The notes: generated from the letters alone by a model not told the origin. Shown: positions 46,262 through 54,622, numbered from the stretch's first letter. The stretch is DNA of 54,622 nucleotides from an uncultured Pseudomonadota bacterium (GCA_903951825.1 CAJBDJ010000037.1:1-54622); one strand, 5' to 3'. Program-made: numbers and translations.

Positions 46262-48439
46262 ATGGAAAAAGAAGAAAAAAACAATTCGGATATGGGGAGC
46301 ATCGGTGTTCGCGAAGACATTCTTCACCTTGACCCATTGCTTGATTGCCTGGTTGAACTCACCCGAATTCACGGGCGTCCGAGTACACGCGCCGCACTCG
46401 TTGCCGGTTTACCACTCGAAAAAGGGACATTGACCCCTTCCCTTTTTGCTCGTGCTGCCAGTCGCGCCGGTTTGTCGGCCAAAGTTTTGCGGCGTCCGCT
46501 CGACAAAATCGATGAGGTCTTGCTCCCCGCCGTCCTGTTGACGACAGGTGAGCAGGCTTGCGTTCTGCTTGGCTGGGACGAAAGCGGTGAAAATGCGCGC
46601 TTGCTTTTTCCGGAAACCGGGCAAGGATCGGTTTACATGGCGCGCGACGAATTGCAGGCGCGTTACAGCGGCATTGCCATTTTTGGGCGCCCCCATTTCC
46701 GCTTTGACAAACGCACACCACAAGTCGGTGACGTCAAACTACGGCACTGGTTTTGGGGAGCGCTGTCGGATCAATGGCCGGTCTATCGGGACGTTCTGGC
46801 GAGCGCCCTGCTGATCAACGTCATCGCCCTTGCCATGCCCTTGTTCTCAATGAACGTCTATGACCGGGTGGTTCCCAACCGGGCAATGGAAACACTCTGG
46901 GTGCTTGCCCTGGGCATCATTTTTCTCCTTGCCGTCGATATGGTGCTGCGCATGTTGCGCGGTTACTTCATTGATCTGGCCAGTGCCCGTATTGATTTGC
47001 AACTGTCGGCACAGATCATGGAGCGTGTCCTCGGCGTTCGCATGGAGGCGCGTCCAGCAGCGGTCGGTGCCTTTGCCTCCAATTTGCGCTCATTCGAGAT
47101 GGTGCGTGATTTCATCACCTCGGCCACCGTCACGACCTTTATTGATTTGCCTTTTGCCCTCCTTTTTGTATTGGTGATTGGACTGATCCACTGGGTGCTG
47201 GTCATTCCCGTGCTGATCATGCTGGTGCTGGTGATTGTTTATGCCTATATCTTGCAGCACAAGATGCATGAACTCTCGGAAACAACTTATCGCGCCGGTG
47301 CCATGCGCAACGCTACCCTGATTGAAAGCCTGAGTGCACTGGAAACGATCAAGACCCAGGGCGCTGAGAGCGTCATGCAGTCGAAGTGGGAAAAGTCGGT
47401 TGCCTTCGTGTCACGGATCAACAACCAGATGCGTTTTCTCTCAGCGGCGGCGACCAATGGCGCCATGGAAATGCAGCAGGTGGTGAATGTGGTGGTGGTC
47501 ATCATCGGGGTCTATCTGATCGCTGATGGCCAACTCTCGATGGGCGGCATGATCGCCAGCACCATGCTTGCCTCGCGCGCGGTTGCCCCGCTCGGGCAAA
47601 TTGTCGGCTTGCTGATGCAATATCACAATGCCAAGACTTCGCTTAAATCGCTCGAAGAAGTCATGTCAAAGCCGGTTGAGCGCCCGGCAGACGCATCGTT
47701 CGTTCATCGCCCGGAATTGCGCGGTCATATCGAGTTCAGGGAGGTCGGTTTCAACTATCCGAATTCTGCGATTCCGGCACTGAAAGGGGTTTCATTCAAA
47801 ATCAATGCCGGCGAAAAAGTCGTCGTCATCGGCCGTGTGGGCTCCGGCAAAACAACACTGCAAAAATTAATGCTCGGTTTGTACCAGACAACCGCCGGCG
47901 CCGTATTGATCGACGATGTCGACGTGCGGCAGCTCGATCCGGCTGATTTGCGGCGCAACATTGGCTATATTGCCCAGGATTTGACACTGTTTTACGGCTC
48001 TTTGCGTGACAACATTGCGATTGGTGCGCCCTACGCCGATGACGCTTCAATCGTTGCTGCCGCCGAAGCCGGTGGCTTGACCGAATTCGTCAATCGCCAC
48101 CCGGAAGGCTTTGACATGCTCATCGGCGAACGCGGCGATTCCCTCTCCGGTGGGCAGCGTCAGGGCGTTGCTGCGGCGCGGGCATTTCTGCTCGATCCAC
48201 CGATCTTGCTGCTCGATGAGCCAACCAGCTCCATGGACTTTTCGTCGGAGAATGCTTTCAAGCAGCGCCTCAAGGAAATGGCCGCTCACAAAACGATGAT
48301 TATCGTCACCCACCGCAACAGTCTGCTTGAGTTGGCGACGCGCGTTATTGTTCTCGATGATGGCAAAGTCGTTGCCGATGGTCCGCGCGACCAGGTTATC
48401 CAGGCCTTGCAGGGTGGGCGTATCGGGAGGGCGGGATGA
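46262..48439 (+). CDS. Type I secretion ABC transporter with C39-like domain (LapB type)
   Basis: The 725-residue exporter has an N-terminal C39-like domain (about 15-130) without the catalytic cysteine motif, so it is a substrate-docking and not a cleaving domain. Six membrane helices follow (about 165-430), then an ATPase domain with Walker A GRVGSGKTT (near 523), signature SLSGGQRQGV (near 627) and Walker B ILLLDEPTSSMD. This matches LapB-type exporters of giant RTX adhesins. The start at 46262 follows AGGTGAGG; an in-frame ATG at 46235 lacks a site. The stop overlaps the adaptor gene by four bases. Confidence 0.92.
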   Translation: MEKEEKNNSDMGSIGVREDILHLDPLLDCLVELTRIHGRPSTRAALVAGLPLEKGTLTPSLFARAASRAGLSAKVLRRPLDKIDEVLLPAVLLTTGEQACVLLGWDESGENARLLFPETGQGSVYMARDELQARYSGIAIFGRPHFRFDKRTPQVGDVKLRHWFWGALSDQWPVYRDVLASALLINVIALAMPLFSMNVYDRVVPNRAMETLWVLALGIIFLLAVDMVLRMLRGYFIDLASARIDLQLSAQIMERVLGVRMEARPAAVGAFASNLRSFEMVRDFITSATVTTFIDLPFALLFVLVIGLIHWVLVIPVLIMLVLVIVYAYILQHKMHELSETTYRAGAMRNATLIESLSALETIKTQGAESVMQSKWEKSVAFVSRINNQMRFLSAAATNGAMEMQQVVNVVVVIIGVYLIADGQLSMGGMIASTMLASRAVAPLGQIVGLLMQYHNAKTSLKSLEEVMSKPVERPADASFVHRPELRGHIEFREVGFNYPNSAIPALKGVSFKINAGEKVVVIGRVGSGKTTLQKLMLGLYQTTAGAVLIDDVDVRQLDPADLRRNIGYIAQDLTLFYGSLRDNIAIGAPYADDASIVAAAEAGGLTEFVNRHPEGFDMLIGERGDSLSGGQRQGVAAARAFLLDPPILLLDEPTSSMDFSSENAFKQRLKEMAAHKTMIIVTHRNSLLELATRVIVLDDGKVVADGPRDQVIQALQGGRIGRAG

Positions 48440-49839
48440 ATTTTCTCAAACGCCTTCAGGCTGCACTCGACCGAATTGCTGAACGAAACAAGATTTATCT
48501 CGAAAAGCTGCTCGGACGCTTGCCGAACGCCCGCGAGATCGATGCCGTCGATTTTGCCACCGACGCCGATCTCGCCATCCTTCGCCAGGAGCCGTTGCGG
48601 GCGAAGGTGCTCCTGCGCTCAATCGGCATCATCGCGGTGCTGTTTGTTATCTGGACGGCGATTGCCCAACTCGACGAAGTCACGCGCGGCGACGGCAAGG
48701 TGATCCCGTCAAGGCAGGTTCAGGTTTTGCAAAGCATTGACGGTGGCCTTGTCGCCGAAATACTGGTGCGCGAGGGTCAAATCGTCCAGGCCAACCAATT
48801 GCTGATCAAAATTGATGAAACCCGTTTTGTGTCGTCGGTCAAAGAGAATCGCGTCCAGTACCTCGGCTTGGTCGCCAAGGCGGCGAGGTTGAAGGCGACT
48901 TCGGATGGCAAGCCTTTTGTGCCACCGCCGGAAGTGGTGGCGAATGAACCGCAGTTGGCCGAGCAGGAACGCGAACTCTACGAGGCCAAGCGCTCCGAAA
49001 TGGAGGCGGCCATCTCGATTGCCCGTCAGCAATTGATCCAGCGCCAACAGGAACTGGGTGAGGCTCAGGCGCGACGGGCTCAAGCAGCCCAGGGATTCGA
49101 TCTGACTGCGCGCGAGTTGGCGGTGACCAAGCCGTTGATCAATTCAGGAGCCGTTTCCGAAGTCGAGTTACTGCGCCTTGAGCGCGAGGTTTCTCGTTAC
49201 CGTGGTGAGCGCGAGATGGCCTCCTCGCAGATAAATCGCATCCAGGCATCAATCAATGAAGCGCAGCGCAAGATCGAAGAAGTCTCCCTCGCCTTCCGCA
49301 ATGACGCGGGTCGGGAATTGTCAGAAACCGTCTCGAAATTGAACGGCCTGGCCGAAGGGAGCGTCGCATTGACTGACCGCGTGACGCAGTCTTCGATTCG
49401 CTCGCCGGTCAAAGGGACGGTCAAGCGTCTTTTGGTCAATACCGTGGGCGGTGTCGTGCAGCCTGGCAAAGACATGATCGAGATTGTTCCGCTTGAAGAT
49501 GCATTGCTTCTCGAAGCCAAGGTGTTGCCGAGGGATATCGCCTTTCTCCGACCCGGGCAGCCGGCCATGGTGAAATTCACTGCCTACGATTTTTCGGTTT
49601 ATGGCGGCCTTGAAGGCACACTGGAGCATATTGGTGCCGATACGGTCATGGATGACAAAGGAAATGCGTTCTACATAGTTCGGGTACGCACGAACAAACC
49701 CGGGTTTGGCGACGCCAATTTGCCGATCATTCCCGGGATGGTGGCGGAAGTTGATATCCTGACCGGCAAAAAGAGCGTACTTGCTTACTTGATGAAACCG
49801 GTTTTGCGCGCCAAGAACGTCGCGCTCTCGGAACGATGA
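48436..49839 (+). CDS. HlyD-family type I secretion adaptor (LapC type)
   Basis: The 467-residue periplasmic adaptor has one N-terminal transmembrane helix (about residues 57-76), the lipoyl half-motif DGGLVAEILVREGQ, a long alpha-hairpin (about 145-290) and the C-terminal barrel with VKGTVKRLLVNTVGGVVQPG. It joins the ABC exporter to an outer-membrane TolC/LapE-type channel, which is not encoded here. It overlaps the exporter gene and the LuxR gene by four bases each, so the three are coupled. Confidence 0.93.
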   Translation: MNFLKRLQAALDRIAERNKIYLEKLLGRLPNAREIDAVDFATDADLAILRQEPLRAKVLLRSIGIIAVLFVIWTAIAQLDEVTRGDGKVIPSRQVQVLQSIDGGLVAEILVREGQIVQANQLLIKIDETRFVSSVKENRVQYLGLVAKAARLKATSDGKPFVPPPEVVANEPQLAEQERELYEAKRSEMEAAISIARQQLIQRQQELGEAQARRAQAAQGFDLTARELAVTKPLINSGAVSEVELLRLEREVSRYRGEREMASSQINRIQASINEAQRKIEEVSLAFRNDAGRELSETVSKLNGLAEGSVALTDRVTQSSIRSPVKGTVKRLLVNTVGGVVQPGKDMIEIVPLEDALLLEAKVLPRDIAFLRPGQPAMVKFTAYDFSVYGGLEGTLEHIGADTVMDDKGNAFYIVRVRTNKPGFGDANLPIIPGMVAEVDILTGKKSVLAYLMKPVLRAKNVALSER

Positions 49840-50462
49840 TGCAGCATTGGGCAATTGATTCTGATCCTGATGGTTTGCCGGGTTGGCACGAGGCCTTTCC
49901 GGGGCTGATGGTCGTGCCGAAAATACCACCGATGGCGGTTTCGGCGACACCCGGAGTTGTATGGTGTCGCTTGCGTGCTACCGATGAACTGGCGGATATC
50001 CTGGCGCCGATTGACTTTGCTGCCGGCTCGCCCGTCGTTGTCTTGTGCGATGAACCAAGCGAAATACTGGTCATGCAGGCGCTTGCCGCCGGAGCCACCG
50101 GTTGCTGCAATAGTCGGGCAGCGCCGGAAGTACTACGTCAGGTCGCCGTCGTCGTCAGCCATGGTGGCTTGTGGGTTGGACAAGCATTACTCCAGCGTTT
50201 AGTCGGCAGCACCTCAAAACTCCTGGCTCAACGAGACAAAGACGCCTCCCGTGAGGCCTGGATCATGACCCTCTCCAAACGCGAACGGCAAGTCGCCAAA
50301 CTGGTGGGCAGGGGTCTCAGCAATCGTGAAGTGGCCGATCAACTGCATATTTCAGAACGCACCGCCAAAGCGCATATAAGCGCGATCTTTGAAAAAACGG
50401 GAGTTCGTGATCGGCTGCAGCTTTCTCTGAAAATCAACGGGCTGGAATTTCAAGATATCTGA
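49836..50462 (+). CDS. LuxR-type regulator with degenerate receiver
   Basis: The 208-residue protein has a C-terminal LuxR/FixJ helix-turn-helix (about 143-200; LSKRERQVAKLVGRGLSNRE, then VADQLHISERTAKAHI). The N-terminal half resembles a receiver only in its last part (PVVVLCDEPSE, LAAGATGCCNSRAAPEV); the acidic pocket and a clear phosphorylation aspartate are missing. It is probably phosphorylation-independent or dependent on a partner. The ATG at 49836 overlaps the adaptor stop (ATGA). Sitting in the secretion operon, it may regulate the transporter or its adhesin. Confidence 0.88.
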   Translation: MMQHWAIDSDPDGLPGWHEAFPGLMVVPKIPPMAVSATPGVVWCRLRATDELADILAPIDFAAGSPVVVLCDEPSEILVMQALAAGATGCCNSRAAPEVLRQVAVVVSHGGLWVGQALLQRLVGSTSKLLAQRDKDASREAWIMTLSKRERQVAKLVGRGLSNREVADQLHISERTAKAHISAIFEKTGVRDRLQLSLKINGLEFQDI

Positions 50463-50511
50463 AAGCACTCGCGTTGCGGCGACGGCGCAACACCTGTTAC
50501 AGCCGCGGTGA

Positions 50512-50538
50512 TTGACTTCCGGCAGCTATACTTACAAT
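50512..50538 (+). promoter_or_regulatory. Possible promoter of the NYN gene
   Basis: TTGACT (50512-50517) and TACAAT (50533-50538) are separated by 15 bases, shorter than ideal. Transcription would begin around 50545, almost at the first ATG (50547), so the mRNA would be leaderless or nearly so, or translation would begin at the next ATG (50556). Confidence 0.4.
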
Positions 50539-50546
50539 TTTTCTGA

Positions 50547-51692
50547 ATGAACCTTATGGCAGCGACAAGCGACACCGCCAGCATGGCGCTTTTTTGTGAT
50601 TTCGAGAATATTGCTCTGGGCGTCCGTGATGCCCGTTACGACAAGTTCGATATCCGTCCGATTCTTGAGCGTTTGCTGGCCAAAGGCAGCATTGTCGTCA
50701 AGAAAGCCTATTGTGACTGGGATCGTTACAAGGCCTTCAAGGCGGGAATGCATGAGGCCAATTTCGAGTTGATCGAGATTCCGCACGTTCGCCAGTCCGG
50801 AAAAAACTCCGCCGACATCCGGCTGGTGGTTGACGCGCTGGATCTCTGCTATACCAAGTCGCATGTTGACACTTTTGTGATTATCAGCGGCGACTCCGAT
50901 TTTTCGCCGCTGGTCTCCAAATTGCGCGAAAACGCCAAGCGGGTGATTGGCGTCGGCGTCAAACAATCCTGTTCTGATTTGTTAATCGCCAATTGTGACG
51001 AATTCATTTATTACGACGATCTGGTTCGCGACAGTTCCGGGCAACGTCGTGAAAGCCGCGAAACGGCGCCCCGTCGCACGCCGGAAGAAGAGAGCGACCG
51101 CCGTGAGAAGATCGAGGCACGCAAAACCAAGGCCGTTGAACTGGTGGCCGCCACCTTTGCCGACATGATGGCCGACCGCGGCGATAGTGAACGGATCTGG
51201 GCCTCCGTGCTCAAGGAGGTGATCAAGCGGCGGAACCCGGGCTTCAACGAAACCTATTTTGGTTTTCGCAGCTTTGGCAATTTGCTCGAAGAAGCCGCAC
51301 ATCGTGGCCTGATTGGCTTTGGCCGCGACGAAAAATCGGGCGCCTATGTAACACGTGTGCAGATCAAGGCGACATTGCCTGACACCGCTTCAACGGCGGC
51401 CGTCGCCCCGGAATCCCCGCAGCCACTTCCGGTCAATGCCGACAATGAGGTCAACCCCGTGCTTGTTGAAGAGCCGCCGAAAGGTAAAGCACCTCGCCGC
51501 CGCGGGGCTCGCCGCGCACGCAAGGAGAGCGACGCGCCGGCGTCCTCGGCAGAGGTGCTTGAAATCCCCTCGCCCGAGGTGCTTGTGACAGCTGAATCAA
51601 CAGTGTCGGAAGCTTTGGCTGACGAAAAGCCGGCCAAAAAGCGCACTTCCCGCAGTCGCAAGCCGAAGCCTACAAGCGAAGCGAAAAGCTGA
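50547..51692 (+). CDS. NYN-domain (PIN-like) nuclease with OST-HTH/LOTUS domain
   Basis: The 381-residue protein begins with a NYN/LabA (DUF88) fold bearing the expected acidic residues D18 (LFCDFEN), D90 (NSADIR), D116 and D118 (ISGDSDFS), a PIN-like metal site. From about 190 to 272 lies an OST-HTH (LOTUS) domain (VLKEVIKRRNPGFNETYFGF), a fold that binds RNA. The tail is low-complexity, rich in Pro/Glu then Arg/Lys (APRRRGARRARK; KKRTSRSRK). The combination suggests an RNA-processing or RNA-surveillance nuclease; the target is unknown. Start 50547 is provisional, with 50556 as alternative. It abuts the convergent gene end to end. Confidence 0.87.
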   Translation: MNLMAATSDTASMALFCDFENIALGVRDARYDKFDIRPILERLLAKGSIVVKKAYCDWDRYKAFKAGMHEANFELIEIPHVRQSGKNSADIRLVVDALDLCYTKSHVDTFVIISGDSDFSPLVSKLRENAKRVIGVGVKQSCSDLLIANCDEFIYYDDLVRDSSGQRRESRETAPRRTPEEESDRREKIEARKTKAVELVAATFADMMADRGDSERIWASVLKEVIKRRNPGFNETYFGFRSFGNLLEEAAHRGLIGFGRDEKSGAYVTRVQIKATLPDTASTAAVAPESPQPLPVNADNEVNPVLVEEPPKGKAPRRRGARRARKESDAPASSAEVLEIPSPEVLVTAESTVSEALADEKPAKKRTSRSRKPKPTSEAKS

Positions 51693-52181
51693 TCAGATGA
51701 CGTCCAGCAGCTTGCGGCGCAAGGACTCTGCCTCGCGCCTGCCGTCGCGCGAGGTGACGATGGCCAGATACCATTCATCGTAATAGCGACGTAGTTCGAG
51801 ATGGGATTCGGCACGCTCGATCCGGTCGAGCAGCGAGGTAGTACCGAGTGAGCCGACAAAAACCTTCAACGTGTTGCTCATGAAATTGCGCGCCTGTTGC
51901 AATCTGAGCGGGTCAGGCGTGGCCGGCAAGGCGGCGAAGGCGGTAATCGACCTCAAGGGTTCACCGGCAACGGAGCTGGCCACAATGGCGATATAGCCGT
52001 CTTCCTCAAGGAGACCCAGGGTGTGTTGCAGATCGTCGGCGAGGAGCAGCGCGCGCAGGTCATCGACCGTTCGCTTGCCATCAACCATGATCAGCACACG
52101 ACGAACGCGCGGCGTCAAACCTCCGGACTTGCTGGCCACTTCATGTTGTCCTTTGGGGGTTTTGACAAACACCGCACCCAT
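51693..52181 (-). CDS. Conserved-looking hypothetical protein
   Basis: I do not recognise this 162-residue protein. Residues 20-75 (TPRVRRVLIMVDGKRTVDDL, then LGLLEEDGYIAIV) look like a small winged-helix-type or PilZ-regulator-like helical fold. The C-terminal half (RNFMSNTLKVFVGSLG, then ERAESHLELRRYYDEWYLAI) is helical and includes a conserved-looking WYLAI segment. No signal peptide or membrane segment is seen. ATG 52181 is supported by GGAGG six bases upstream; a start at 52235 would fall in the panD terminator. It is convergent with the NYN gene. Confidence 0.75.
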   Translation of the reverse strand: MGAVFVKTPKGQHEVASKSGGLTPRVRRVLIMVDGKRTVDDLRALLLADDLQHTLGLLEEDGYIAIVASSVAGEPLRSITAFAALPATPDPLRLQQARNFMSNTLKVFVGSLGTTSLLDRIERAESHLELRRYYDEWYLAIVTSRDGRREAESLRRKLLDVI

Positions 52182-52230
52182 CAACCGCCTCCAGTTGCTT
52201 ATAAAATTTTGTGAGGCATTGTACCCAAAA

Positions 52231-52255
52231 ACCAAAACCCGCCGAGGCGGGTTTT
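52231..52255 (-). terminator. Terminator of panD
   Basis: A perfect 10-bp stem, AAAACCCGCC (52234-52243) and GGCGGGTTTT (52246-52255), lies 17 bases past panD. On the minus strand it is followed by GGTTTTTGGG, and the stem itself ends in TTTT. Confidence 0.85.
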
Positions 52256-52272
52256 AGCGGGAGGAACAGGAA

Positions 52273-52656
52273 TCAGGCGGCCGCCTGAATTGGAATTGTG
52301 TGGCCGCGACGGCTGATGCGATTTTGTGCATCAACGTAGATCAATTCGGGCTCGTATTTTGCCAGTTCCATCTCGTTGTACACGGCAAACGTGGCGATGA
52401 TCAGGATATCGCCCGGTGCAGCGCGGCGAGCAGCCGAGCCATTGACTGATATCACCCCGGAGCCGCGTTCGGCGCGGATAGCGTAGGTGGTGAACCGTTC
52501 ACCATTGTTCACATTCCAGATGTCGATCTGCTCGTATTCCTTGATGTTGGCCGCTTCCAGCAGGTCTTCATCAATGGCGCATGAACCCTCGTAATGCAGG
52601 TCGGCATGCGTTGTGGTGACGCGGTGCAACTTGGATTTCAGCATGGTTCTCTGCAT
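52273..52656 (-). CDS. panD: Aspartate 1-decarboxylase
   Basis: The pyruvoyl enzyme makes beta-alanine for pantothenate. The 127-residue proenzyme has the self-cleavage site at G24-S25 (YEGSCAID) and starts with the family N-terminus [15 protein letters not shown] start at ATG 52656 for that reason, although an in-frame ATG at 52668 exists. It has its own promoter in the panC-panD gap and its own terminator, so it can be expressed apart from panBC. Confidence 0.97.
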   Translation of the reverse strand: MQRTMLKSKLHRVTTTHADLHYEGSCAIDEDLLEAANIKEYEQIDIWNVNNGERFTTYAIRAERGSGVISVNGSAARRAAPGDILIIATFAVYNEMELAKYEPELIYVDAQNRISRRGHTIPIQAAA

Positions 52657-52689
52657 GGTTTCAATCATCCAGAAGGTTGAGGGAAGCGA

Positions 52690-52717
52690 ATTTTAACGGC
52701 TAAAACCCCTCTGTCAA
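52690..52717 (-). promoter_or_regulatory. Promoter of panD
   Basis: On the minus strand TTGACA (52712-52717) and TAAAAT (52690-52695) are separated by 16 bases, in the 77-base gap between panC and panD. The -35 box is a perfect consensus. Confidence 0.7.
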
Positions 52718-52745
52718 TGCTCTTTTTATGCGCAAAAAAGGTGCA

Positions 52746-53570
52746 TCAAATTTCGCAGTTATCAATCAGCCGCGTACCCCCTAGTCGACTGGCGGCAAGC
52801 ACCACCAGAGCACGGTCTGAGCCATTTGGCGGGGTCAAGTCTGACCGTTGCCGCACTGCAACATAATCGGTTTTCCAGCCGGCTGCGGCGAGGGCGAAAA
52901 TGGCGGCATTTTCCAGCTTGAGCGTATCGCTCTCGCCAGCGTGGATCGCGGCACGGATTTGATTGAGCTCGCGATACAGGCGCGGTGCCTCGGTGCGCTC
53001 TTCGGGAGAGAGGTAGCCGTTGCGCGATGAAAGCGCCAAGCCATCATCGGCGCGCACGGTTTCGCCGCCGATGATGGTGATCGGCAGCGCAAGTTGGCGG
53101 GTCATGTTGCGAATCACCATCAACTGCTGATAGTCTTTTTTGCCGAAAACGGCCGCCTGTGGCTGGACAATATTGAACAGCTTGAGGACAACGGTGGCGA
53201 CGCCTCGAAAATGGCCGGGGCGAAATTCGCCATCAAGAATATTCTGGATCGCCGGTGGCTCAACGGTATATTCCTGTGGCTCGGGGTAAAGATCGGCTTC
53301 GGTCGGCGCAAAAAGCAGATCGACACCAGCCGCCTCAAGTTTGGCGCAATCGGCGGCAAAAGTCCGTGGATAGGAGTCGAAATCCTCATGCGGCGCGAAC
53401 TGCAGACGATTCACGAAGATGCTGGCAATCACCGTGTCGCCGTGCACACGCGCCTGCTCAATCAAGCTGATATGACCGGCGTGCAAATTGCCCATGGTTG
53501 GCACTAAAACACGGTGGCGGCATCCGCTGAGCGCCGCCCGCAGTGCATCAACAGAGGCGTGAATTTGCAT
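52746..53570 (-). CDS. panC: Pantothenate synthetase (pantoate-beta-alanine ligase)
   Basis: The enzyme joins pantoate and beta-alanine using ATP. The 274-residue protein has the nucleotidyltransferase motif [14 protein letters not shown] (HxGH at 30-33), [15 protein letters not shown], and [12 protein letters not shown] corresponding to the KMSKS-like loop. The start at 53570 gives the normal N-terminus; a longer frame runs back into panB. Four bases separate it from panB. Confidence 0.96.
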   Translation of the reverse strand: MQIHASVDALRAALSGCRHRVLVPTMGNLHAGHISLIEQARVHGDTVIASIFVNRLQFAPHEDFDSYPRTFAADCAKLEAAGVDLLFAPTEADLYPEPQEYTVEPPAIQNILDGEFRPGHFRGVATVVLKLFNIVQPQAAVFGKKDYQQLMVIRNMTRQLALPITIIGGETVRADDGLALSSRNGYLSPEERTEAPRLYRELNQIRAAIHAGESDTLKLENAAIFALAAAGWKTDYVAVRQRSDLTPPNGSDRALVVLAASRLGGTRLIDNCEI

Positions 53571-53574
53571 GTAA

Positions 53575-54393
53575 TTAACCTGCGTAAGTGTGCTCGGGGC
53601 CGGGATAGCTGCCATCCTTGACTGCGGCAACGGCGCGGCAGGCGGCATCGTGAATGCTACTGGCGCCATCCATGAAGTTTTTGACGAACTTGGCTTTTTT
53701 CCCCGGCGGAATATCGAAAGCGTCGTGCAGCACCATCACCTGACCGGAACAGTCTTTGCCGGCACCGATGCCGATGGTGATGATACCGACCAGCGTCGTT
53801 AATTCGGCGGCCAGGGCAGCGGGGATGGCCTCAATCAACAACATGGTGGCGCCGGCCGCCTTCAATGCCTGAGCGTCGCTCTTGAGTCGTTGTGCCGCCG
53901 CTTCGCCCTTGCCCTGCACCTTGTAACCACCGAGCGCATGAACCGATTGCGGCGTCAGGCCAATGTGACCGCAAACCGGTATGCCGCGCGCGACGAGAAA
54001 TTCGACCGTTGCGGCCATTTCCTGTCCGCCCTCCAGTTTGACCATCTGGGCACCGGCCGCCAGCAAGGCGGCTGCATTCCGAAACGCTTGAGCCGGCGAT
54101 TCCTGATAGCTGCCAAAGGGCATGTCGGCAACAATGAAGGGGCGTTCGCAACCACGTTTGACGGCAGCGGTGTGATAAGCGATATCGGCGACGCTGACCG
54201 GCAAGGTGGTGTCGTGTCCCTGGATGACATTGCCTAGCGAATCGCCGATCAGCAGCGTGTCGACGCCGGCGGACTCGAGCAATCGGGCAAAGCTGGCGTC
54301 ATAGCAGGTAAATTGAGCGATTTTTTCGCCGGCCTGGTAGAGCTTGGCGAGATCGGCCTGGGTCAGGCGGCGAGTGATGGTTTGTGCGGACAT
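53575..54393 (-). CDS. panB: 3-methyl-2-oxobutanoate hydroxymethyltransferase
   Basis: The enzyme transfers a hydroxymethyl group from methylene-THF to ketoisovalerate, the first pantoate step. The 272-residue protein shows family motifs [32 protein letters not shown] ([14 protein letters not shown]), [15 protein letters not shown] and [17 protein letters not shown]. It is the first gene of the panB-panC unit and lies about 90 bases from an insertion-sequence end. Confidence 0.96.
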   Translation of the reverse strand: MSAQTITRRLTQADLAKLYQAGEKIAQFTCYDASFARLLESAGVDTLLIGDSLGNVIQGHDTTLPVSVADIAYHTAAVKRGCERPFIVADMPFGSYQESPAQAFRNAAALLAAGAQMVKLEGGQEMAATVEFLVARGIPVCGHIGLTPQSVHALGGYKVQGKGEAAAQRLKSDAQALKAAGATMLLIEAIPAALAAELTTLVGIITIGIGAGKDCSGQVMVLHDAFDIPPGKKAKFVKNFMDGASSIHDAACRAVAAVKDGSYPGPEHTYAG

Positions 54394-54424
54394 TCAGGTT
54401 TTAAAAACGAAATGGACGGCTTCA

Positions 54425-54455
54425 AGGATACACAGAGGAGCCCACAAATAGTCAA
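54425..54455 (-). promoter_or_regulatory. Candidate promoter of panB
   Basis: On the minus strand TTGACT (54450-54455) is followed by GTATCC/TATCCT (54425-54431) with 18-19 bases between. Both boxes lie outside the insertion-sequence end, so the promoter appears to be native. Confidence 0.5.
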
Positions 54456-54482
54456 GCGTGAACGCGTAACTCGCACAAAAAC

Positions 54483-54622
54483 GGCAGTGCAACTTTTTTT
54501 CTGTAAAAATTTTCAGGCGAGTTCATCAGGATGGAGATCTCAGTCTTTCAAGTTGAGATAGATTTTCCCGGTCATCCAGTCCTCGTCGCATTCGGCCAGT
54601 AGGGCTGACACCAATCGCAGAC
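54483..54622 (-). mobile_element. One end of an IS256-family insertion sequence (continues beyond the window)
   Basis: The segment contains the 3' end of a transposase gene followed by an IS-like terminus. Reading inward from 54483, GGCAGTGCAACTTTTTTTC is followed by TGTAAAAA at positions 20-27 of the terminus, the same placement as TGTAAAA in the IS256 inverted repeat. The boundary at 54483 is inferred from that pattern. The other end, the direct repeats and most of the transposase are outside the window. Confidence 0.65.
54540..54622 (-). CDS. C-terminus of an IS256-family (mutator-type) transposase, partial
   Basis: The last 26 complete codons read LRLVSALLAECDEDWMTG followed by KIYLNLKD and a TGA stop. 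Mutator-type transposases end in a closely similar pattern (leucine-rich helix, acidic-Glu-Trp, short Thr/Gly, Tyr-Leu-Asn). The catalytic DDE region is outside the window, so activity cannot be judged. Confidence 0.7.
   Translation of the reverse strand, partial: LRLVSALLAECDEDWMTGKIYLNLKD

Overview
The window looks like chromosomal DNA of a betaproteobacterium, most plausibly of the order Rhodocyclales (relatives of Dechloromonas, Azonexus, Propionivibrio or Accumulibacter). This rests on gene content and order: exbB-exbD-lpxK-trm112-kdsB-adk followed by PPi-phosphofructokinase and H+-pyrophosphatase; ispB-tRNA-Pro next to a PP0621 protein-pilS-pilR-ampD block; GTP-dependent PEP carboxykinase divergent from MaeB; and panB-panC-panD. 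The assignment is an inference without a database search. Almost all of the window is housekeeping or regulatory core genome. No prophage, CRISPR array or plasmid module is visible. Mobile DNA is limited to one end of an IS256-type element at the right edge and a decayed tRNA-fMet at the left edge.

Layout. 1-1210: an outward-pointing rRNA-type promoter, a tRNA-fMet pseudogene with its promoter, an intact tRNA-Thr(CGU) with promoter and terminator, and gene-poor sequence. 1211-9873: ccoG, a large sensor GGDEF-EAL protein overlapping an acyltransferase gene, an S4 protein, a truncated aldehyde dehydrogenase, an IclR regulator and the D,D-endopeptidase pbpG. 9977-15575: maeB and pckG in divergent orientation (the C4/C3 node), then an aminotransferase. 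15552-20434: an overlapping leftward operon (PP0621 protein, pilS, pilR, ampD), preceded on the same strand by ispB and tRNA-Pro. 20609-23341: an Hpt/HD-GYP protein, tcdA and ycgR. 23394-30664: a leftward transport block (KefB-type antiporter, MFS, RND adaptor and pump, DUF2892). 30782-36564: a SulP-STAS-cNMP transporter, a class II aldolase with mtnA, divergent methionine aminotransferase and mscL. 36834-38814: sodB and xseA. 39095-46155: the exbBD-lpxK-trm112-kdsB-adk-pfp-hppA run. 46262-51692: a LapB/LapC-type type I secretion pair with a LuxR regulator, then a NYN/OST-HTH protein. 51693-54393: a hypothetical gene and panD, panC, panB.

How the genes work together. Three c-di-GMP proteins (GGDEF-EAL, Hpt-HD-GYP, PilZ/YcgR), PilSR and a Lap-type secretion pair point to surface attachment and motility control, although no adhesin, lapD or lapG is present here. 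MaeB, PckG, PPi-PFK and a K+-independent H+-PPase form a reversible, PPi-aware central carbon set. MtnA next to a FucA-like aldolase fits the recently described DHAP shunt for salvage of S-adenosylmethionine by-products better than the classical methionine salvage pathway; this is the most interesting metabolic reading in the window. I found no wholly unknown multi-gene system. The least explained items are the Hpt-HD-GYP protein, the orphan terminator between mscL and sodB, the NYN-OST-HTH gene and the D-arm-less tRNA-fMet relic.
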